From assembly GCA_025455665.1 (NCBI GenBank), contig JALOMC010000108.1, forward strand, positions 1 to 7,669: a DNA stretch of 7,669 nucleotides. Direction: 5' to 3'. Each line of letters opens with the position of its first letter. The first letter of the stretch is position 1. This document shows, piece after piece, positions 1-4,829 of the stretch. The DNA comes from Chitinophagaceae bacterium (GTDB lineage Bacteria > Bacteroidota > Bacteroidia > Chitinophagales > Chitinophagaceae). The position numbers were made by a program, and so were the translations under genes. The notes under the pieces are model-generated. The model did not search any database. It saw nothing but the letters and a program-made list of their open reading frames with translations, and was not told where the DNA came from.

Positions 1-93
1 GGCTTGTTGCCACAGGCCGGCAGCTCGCCGGGGGCTCCACAGCCTGCGAGGGTACAAAAAAAGCCGGCGAAACCGCCAAGCCGGAAGCAGTAG
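1..93 (+). CDS. Possible C-terminal end of an upstream gene (partial, weak call)
   Basis: The frame starting at base 1 is open for 30 codons and ends at TAG (91-93). It would encode a Pro/Ala/Gln/Lys-rich tail, ending in a basic stretch with several Pro-Lys pairs, of the kind seen on disordered C-termini. Codons such as CAG, GCC, CCG and CGG match those used in the genes downstream. The 24-base gap to the sensor kinase start resembles the 26-base kinase-regulator gap, so the genes could form one operon. No family can be recognised from 30 residues. The other two forward frames and one minus frame are also open here, and a terminator-like hairpin overlaps the same bases, so this may be non-coding. 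Confidence 0.3.
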   Translation, partial: GLLPQAGSSPGAPQPARVQKKPAKPPSRKQ

Positions 94-100
94 CTTTTTT
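56..100 (+). terminator. Terminator-like hairpin just upstream of the sensor kinase
   Basis: An A-run (56-62) and a T-run (95-100) flank a GC-rich core. CCGGC at 64-68 can pair with GCCGG at 80-84. Alternatively GGCG at 66-69 can pair with CGCC at 74-77 around an AAAC loop. AAAAAAGC (57-64) is complementary to GCTTTTTT (93-100), closing the base of the structure around an unpaired bulge. The T-run on one strand and A-run on the other would suit a terminator working in either direction. The T-run ends only 17 bases before the kinase ATG. The structure is imperfect, so this is a moderate call. Confidence 0.4.
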
Positions 101-117
101 ATATTACGTGCCATTGT

Positions 118-3100
118 ATGCCTTGGCAGCCTTCATATTCATCCGCCCGATCCGGGGCTTACAGGTGCCTGATTGGCTGTTTATGGTTTGCAATCTGTTG
201 CGGTACTTCGGTAGCACATGCCCAGGTGCAGCGCATAGCAGTAAGAAAATTGGCCAGAGAAGCCGGCGGTATTGGTGGCATGGCCCGGGCGCATTCGCTT
301 GATAGCAAAGGTTTTCTTTGGTTGATTGCTATTAACAAGGTAGAGCGTTTCGATGGTGTTCAACTTCGGGAATACTTTATAGAAGGGGGGCAGCAGGCAC
401 TGTATGGCATAGCTGCTGATAAGCATGATGTGATTTGGGTGACCGATCGGCATCAGCTGTTCTATTTAGATCCGCTGACTGATCGATTTAAAAAGTATAG
501 CGACAGTACGAGGCCGGTAGGCGCATACGTCAATGTGATAAGGGATGACGCCGGCGATGTTTTTCTTGTTTGCCGCAGCGGTTTGATGAAACTTGACCAT
601 CGGCAGCATCGGTTCAAAGTGGTGCAATCATGGTCTTCCGCCATACTTGGCAGCTCTTATTTTCCAATGGCTACGCACCAGCAGTTTCTATTTTTCACCA
701 ATTCGAAGCATGTATTCAGGTTGCATACAAAGTCGTATCGACTGGATAGCGTTTACCTGCCTGACATTCGCACCATTATACCCGTTAGCGCAGATAGCAT
801 TTTGGCAGGCAATACCGACTTGCGAAGCAGTTGGGTATCTTTTGGCCGCGGCACAGTTCAACTGTTCACCATGCGCCAGCGTGGCAGCACCATATCAGCA
901 CCTGCGTATGTGAGCGGTGGTTGTGCATGGCAAGATGGATGGCAGCTATTGGCGGTGCAGCATGTTGGCTTTTTTTTATACCGGGTCGGCCATACGGTGC
1001 TGTTGCCGGCTACACTGTTTGCTGCCGATGAGCGGCTCCGAAGTGGATTGAGCTTGCAAAATCCTTACGGGGTCAGTATCACAAGCGATGGGCTTATATA
1101 TGCTACCGATGCCCTTTATGCGCTGAGCCGGCAGCGTACTTCGTTTGATGTATGGCCTACCGCCCGTGACCTGGCTGCCATACCAGATAGCGTAAGTACC
1201 GAAATAAGAGCGGTAGCGGAATGGCCTGCTGGCACTTATTGGTTGGCTACCCTGAATGGATTGCTGCGGTGGCAACAGCGTAAGGAAGAGCTACAAGTAT
1301 TTTTTGCAAGGCCTGGCACCAGCCAGGCATTAAGTTTTCCATCCATTCGGGGCCTGGCTGTTTCGCAAAACAAATTGCTGGTAGCGCAGAGCCAGGGTGG
1401 GGTGCACATCGTCGATGCTTCGGGTAAACACTTTTTGCCCTTGCGCTATACCAGCGGCCAGGTAAAAACAGAATTGGAGGCAGATTTTATAGCAGGGCTT
1501 ACGACCGTGGCAAATGGTAAAGTATTGGTAGCTGCCAATAAAGCAGCGTATCAAATTGATCCGCTGAGTAGAGAAGTTCAGAAAATTGTATTTGGAAAAG
1601 GGCCGGCACCGGTATACAATCGAAACATTGTACAAGATGCCTTGAAACGGCTTTGGTGGGTAGGTAGCCGTGGCCTGGTGCTCACCGATAGCAATTATAC
1701 GGTGATGGCCAGCCTGCAAGATGCAAGGATGAAGCCTGTATACTTCTCAACAGTGGTATCCGTGGATGATTCGGTGGCATGGTTGGCAGGCGAAGGCTTG
1801 TTTGAAGTGAGGCTGATGCCCAATGCTGTCTTGCGTTGGCAGCCGATCTTTACTCAATTGCCGCGGCAGTTATTTTACCAGCTGTACCGCGATGATGCGG
1901 GGCAGATTTGGGCAGCCGGCGACAAAGGAATTTACCGGATGGCGCCCGATCAGTCGGGCTTTACATTGTTTAGCAGTTCAGATAATGTACCAATCCAACA
2001 GTTTCACCGGACAAGTGTACTGCGGGCCACTGATGGCCAGCTGTTCTTTCCCGGCTTCAGCGGGGTCTGTTTTGTAAATCCTGCAGACCTGAAGGTTGAC
2101 AATAAGCCCTTGTACCCGGTCATAACGCTGGTGCGGCTGAACGACAACGACACTTGCTGTTGGCAAAATGGGTTTCAACTTCCGTATAAGACACGCTCTA
2201 TTGAAATCGGATTTGTAGCCCCCTTTCTTTTTGGTGCAGAAAAAATAAGATATCGCTACAAGCTGAATGAGCAAGATGCTAAATGGCATGATGCCAGCAA
2301 CAGCAATAGCATCAGGCTGGCCAATCTGGCGCCGGGCAATTATAGGTTTATGTTGGCTGCTTCGGTCAATGGCAAAGATTGGTTTGAGGCCAGCAGCGAT
2401 TTTCGGTTCGAAATCTTGCAGCCATTCTGGTGGCGTTGGTGGTTTACGCTACCGGTCATACTGCTGGTATTGGCACTCATATGGACTTATACAAAATGGC
2501 GGGAGCGACAGACGATACAGCGACAGGCCAATGCCATGGAGATGGAACGAATCCGTAATGCATCGCTGCAGTACGAGCTGGAAATGGCACAAGTGGTCAA
2601 TTTTTTTGGCACCACTATTTCTGCCCAATACACGGTAGATGAACTATTGTGGGCAGTAGCCAAAGGTTGTATTTCAAAAATGGGTTTTGAAGATTGTGTT
2701 ATTTATCTGGTAGACGAAACAGGAACCATGCTGGTACAAAAGGCCGCCTGGGGTCCTAAGAGCCAGGAAGGCAATTCGATCCTGAATGCCATCGAGATAC
2801 CGGTAGGCAAGGGGATAGTAGGGAGCGTGGCGGCCTCGGGAAAACCGGAGCTGATAGCAGATACCAGTGCAGATAGCCGATACATTCAGGACGATGCTAT
2901 GCGCTTGTCGGAACTGGCAGTGCCAATAATGCTGGAAGGCAGAGTGGCCGGTGTGATAGATAGTGAGCATCCGCAGGCTGACTTTTACACGCAGCGACAT
3001 TTGCAAATATTGACAACAGTAGCAGCGCTATGCGCAGAGCGTATGGCGAAGATTGCAGCCGAGGCAGCCGCCCGGAAAAAGGAAATGGAAGTGCTGCAAT

Positions 3101-3771
3101 TGAATCAAAATCTGGCCATTTGGCAACTGGCATCTTTGCGGGCACAAATGAATCCGCACTTTTTATTCAATGTAATGAACAGCATTCAGCAGTTTACGCT
3201 TCGGCACGATTTTGAAAACGCCAATAAGTACATGACCCGCTTTTCCAAACTGCTGCGCAAAGTATTGGATAGCGCCGTGCATGAATTTGTATCGCTGGAA
3301 GAAGAAATTGAGCATCTGTACCTGTATTTGGAAGTGGAACAGTTGCGGATGGGCCCCGAGTTGGTATTTGAAATACATCTGCATGAAGAGTTGGAGCCAG
3401 ATGCTATCCGTATTCCGGGCATGCTGGTGCAGCCGTTTGTAGAAAATGCCCTGAAACATGGATTGGCTTCGGTAAGCGGAAGCAAGTTGATCAAAGTGAA
3501 TTTTGATAGCCACACAGAGCAGGTAATAAAAGTAACGATTGAAGACAATGGTATAGGGCGGGAAAGGGCAGCAGTACTGCAGCAACGGCAGCAGCATTTT
3601 TTGCCGCATCAGAGCCGTGGCATGGCATTGGTAGCCGAACGCCTGGAACTGCTAAATGCCGAGGGAGACTTACCTCCTTACAGCATAGATGATATCCGAA
3701 GTGAAGATGGCTCAGTAGCAGGCACCCGTGTACTACTGTATCTGCCGGTGCTTGGCTTTGGGCATGAGTAA
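118..3771 (+). CDS. Membrane sensor histidine kinase: periplasmic beta-propeller, Y_Y_Y, GAF, LytS-type kinase
   Basis: Predicted inner-membrane sensor that autophosphorylates and passes phosphate to the LytTR regulator encoded 26 bases downstream. Residues 1-35 form a signal peptide: arginines at 11 and 16, hydrophobic 17-33, likely cleavage after Ala35 (AHA|Q). Residues 36 to about 690 are a beta-propeller built from degenerate Reg_prop-like repeats. The clearest is D62-S-K-G-F-L-W68, with a later one near D639-G-Q-L-F. A Y_Y_Y domain spans about 694-767 (YRYKLN at 712-717). One membrane helix lies at about 774-792, flanked by Trp and followed by Lys/Arg. A helical linker (793-835) leads to a GAF domain (about 838-976), then a coiled coil. 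The LytS/YehU-type His_kinase motif NPHFLFN follows, with phosphoacceptor His1014. The ATPase part has the N-box Q-P-F-V-E-N1110, the G1 box D1143-N-G-I-G and a G2-like R-G1168-M-A-L. ATG118 is the only ATG giving a signal peptide; no Shine-Dalgarno is seen, as is usual in Bacteroidota. The propeller may sense glycans, as in related Bacteroidota sensors, but the ligand is unknown. Confidence 0.93.
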   Translation: MPWQPSYSSARSGAYRCLIGCLWFAICCGTSVAHAQVQRIAVRKLAREAGGIGGMARAHSLDSKGFLWLIAINKVERFDGVQLREYFIEGGQQALYGIAADKHDVIWVTDRHQLFYLDPLTDRFKKYSDSTRPVGAYVNVIRDDAGDVFLVCRSGLMKLDHRQHRFKVVQSWSSAILGSSYFPMATHQQFLFFTNSKHVFRLHTKSYRLDSVYLPDIRTIIPVSADSILAGNTDLRSSWVSFGRGTVQLFTMRQRGSTISAPAYVSGGCAWQDGWQLLAVQHVGFFLYRVGHTVLLPATLFAADERLRSGLSLQNPYGVSITSDGLIYATDALYALSRQRTSFDVWPTARDLAAIPDSVSTEIRAVAEWPAGTYWLATLNGLLRWQQRKEELQVFFARPGTSQALSFPSIRGLAVSQNKLLVAQSQGGVHIVDASGKHFLPLRYTSGQVKTELEADFIAGLTTVANGKVLVAANKAAYQIDPLSREVQKIVFGKGPAPVYNRNIVQDALKRLWWVGSRGLVLTDSNYTVMASLQDARMKPVYFSTVVSVDDSVAWLAGEGLFEVRLMPNAVLRWQPIFTQLPRQLFYQLYRDDAGQIWAAGDKGIYRMAPDQSGFTLFSSSDNVPIQQFHRTSVLRATDGQLFFPGFSGVCFVNPADLKVDNKPLYPVITLVRLNDNDTCCWQNGFQLPYKTRSIEIGFVAPFLFGAEKIRYRYKLNEQDAKWHDASNSNSIRLANLAPGNYRFMLAASVNGKDWFEASSDFRFEILQPFWWRWWFTLPVILLVLALIWTYTKWRERQTIQRQANAMEMERIRNASLQYELEMAQVVNFFGTTISAQYTVDELLWAVAKGCISKMGFEDCVIYLVDETGTMLVQKAAWGPKSQEGNSILNAIEIPVGKGIVGSVAASGKPELIADTSADSRYIQDDAMRLSELAVPIMLEGRVAGVIDSEHPQADFYTQRHLQILTTVAALCAERMAKIAAEAAARKKEMEVLQLNQNLAIWQLASLRAQMNPHFLFNVMNSIQQFTLRHDFENANKYMTRFSKLLRKVLDSAVHEFVSLEEEIEHLYLYLEVEQLRMGPELVFEIHLHEELEPDAIRIPGMLVQPFVENALKHGLASVSGSKLIKVNFDSHTEQVIKVTIEDNGIGRERAAVLQQRQQHFLPHQSRGMALVAERLELLNAEGDLPPYSIDDIRSEDGSVAGTRVLLYLPVLGFGHE

Positions 3772-3797
3772 TCCAATAACGTCGCATTCAAAAAAAT

Positions 3798-4580
3798 ATG
3801 GAGAAACGCCAGCCCATCAAAGTATTGATAGTGGACGATGAGCCATCGGCTGCACAAGTATTGCTGCTGCTGATAGAGCGGCATTTGCCCGAGGTGGCGC
3901 ATGTGCGGCAAGCTACCACCATACAGGAAGCAGTATCCTTGGTACAGCAGTTTCAGCCCGATCTGTTGTTTCAGGATATTGTGATGCCAGAGCAAAACGG
4001 CTTCGACTTTTTGAGTAGCCTCGGGCGCATTTCATTTGAAGTAGTATTTACAACGGCCTACGACGAATATGCAGTACGTGCCATTCGGTTTAGTGCGCTT
4101 GATTATTTGCTGAAGCCCATAGACGCCGTTGAGTTACGGGCGGCCTTCGAACGGTTTTTAGAAAAGCGACGGCACAAGACCGAGAGTGATTTGCTGGTAC
4201 AAAACCTGCTGCAAAACCTGCAGCAAAGAGGGCAGGAGAGCTATAAACTGGCAATTCCTACCATGCAGGGTGCTATTTTGCTGGAGCCAGCCACCATTGT
4301 CCGGCTGGAAGGCGATGGCAACTATACCCATTTCTACTTGACGGATCATCGGAAGCTGGTGAGTGCTAAAACATTGAAAGAGTATGCAGAATTGCTATCT
4401 GACCATGGATTTGTTCGCATCCACAAGTCGCATTTGGTGAACCAGCGTTTTGTGCAGCAGTACCTCAATGAAGGGGCAGTTGTGTTGTCCGACGGACTAA
4501 GCTTGCCGGTATCTCGCCAACGCAAGCAAGAAGTAGCTTCCTATTTTAAGCGGGGCAACACACCGGGCGATCATCGATGA
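3798..4580 (+). CDS. LytTR-family response regulator
   Basis: DNA-binding response regulator, the probable partner of the upstream LytS-type kinase. The receiver domain covers about residues 6-122. It has the acidic pair Asp13/Asp14, phosphoacceptor Asp60 in the Q-D-I-V-M-P motif, Thr85/Thr86 at the switch position and Lys106-Pro107. All key residues are present, so it should be phosphorylatable. A Gln-rich linker (about 130-148) leads to a LytTR DNA-binding domain (149-253) with the typical stretches R-L-E-G-D-G-N-Y-T, K-T-L-K-E and R-I-H-K-S-H-L-V-N. Length (260) is normal for this family. The start ATG is preceded by seven A residues (3790-3796), an A-rich initiation region typical of Bacteroidota. 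The 26-base spacing without a terminator suggests co-transcription with the kinase. LytTR proteins bind promoter DNA as dimers at paired short repeats; no convincing pair is seen nearby, so the targets are unknown. Confidence 0.95.
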   Translation: MEKRQPIKVLIVDDEPSAAQVLLLLIERHLPEVAHVRQATTIQEAVSLVQQFQPDLLFQDIVMPEQNGFDFLSSLGRISFEVVFTTAYDEYAVRAIRFSALDYLLKPIDAVELRAAFERFLEKRRHKTESDLLVQNLLQNLQQRGQESYKLAIPTMQGAILLEPATIVRLEGDGNYTHFYLTDHRKLVSAKTLKEYAELLSDHGFVRIHKSHLVNQRFVQQYLNEGAVVLSDGLSLPVSRQRKQEVASYFKRGNTPGDHR

Positions 4581-4606
4581 TATCCCTATAAACTGGTCTT
4601 TTGTGG

Positions 4607-4629
4607 ACAACTCTTCACCGTTGTTTTTT
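4607..4629 (+). terminator. Weak terminator-like hairpin after the response regulator gene
   Basis: ACAAC (4607-4611) can pair with GTTGT (4620-4624) around an 8-base loop, extendable by two G-U pairs. A run of T residues follows to 4629. It begins 26 bases after the regulator stop, a natural place for the kinase-regulator operon to end. The stem is short and low in GC, so termination may be partial or absent. Confidence 0.35.
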
Positions 4630-4632
4630 GTA

Positions 4633-4696
4633 GTTACCTGAAACTTCGAGCTTGACAGTATGTACGCACTAGCGGCAGCTGTTCCATCCAGGTAAC
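4633..4696. repeat. 8-base perfect inverted repeat in the intergenic gap
   Basis: GTTACCTG at 4633-4640 is repeated in inverted form as CAGGTAAC at 4689-4696, with 48 bases between. It lies in the 249-base gap before the secreted protein gene. It could be a two-half operator or the base of an RNA stem, but one 8-base match at this distance could also occur by chance. The rest of the gap holds a pyrimidine-rich stretch (about 4697-4741) and no clear Bacteroidota promoter (TTTG near -33, TAnnTTTG near -7). Confidence 0.3.
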
Positions 4697-4829
4697 CCGT
4701 TCACCCCTCTCTTTCTTATCCTCGCACCTAGTTTCCCCCTACATTCTGGTGGCCAGCTTGTCGCTCAGCAGTCGTATCGCTGTGCTTTTTTGTACCCGGC
4801 TCTTCTTGCAATTCATAAACCTGAATACT

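Noticed and set aside
1..114. Divergent minus-strand frame starting at ATG 114-112 and running off the window start
   Set aside because: The product would be an Arg/Trp/Leu-rich sequence typical of an out-of-frame translation of GC-rich DNA, and the terminator-like hairpin lies inside it.
168..180. Lipobox-like L-I-G-C (residues 18-21) in the kinase signal peptide
   Set aside because: Almost no hydrophobic stretch precedes the Cys, while a long one follows it and ends at a good signal peptidase I site (A-H-A|Q). A lipoprotein is unlikely.
108..302. 64-residue forward frame overlapping the kinase N-terminus
   Set aside because: It overlaps in another frame the signal peptide and first propeller blade of the kinase, and its product has no recognisable domain.
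970..977. Run of eight T residues inside the kinase gene, as a phase-variation or frameshift site
   Set aside because: The frame is intact on both sides and encodes a plausible propeller strand. A single eight-base run is too weak to claim slippage.
4617..4625. Possible LytTR half-site ACCGTTGTT, plus weaker GTT-centred matches at about 4633 and 4699
   Set aside because: LytTR sites are paired direct repeats with a fixed spacing of about 21 bases start to start. No second copy occurs at that distance, and the first match coincides with the hairpin arm.
4656..4829. In-frame extension of the secreted gene upstream of ATG4830, with possible GTG starts at 4749 and 4782
   Set aside because: The frame is open back to 4656 but has no ATG, and the added residues would bury the very good signal peptide that begins at ATG4830.
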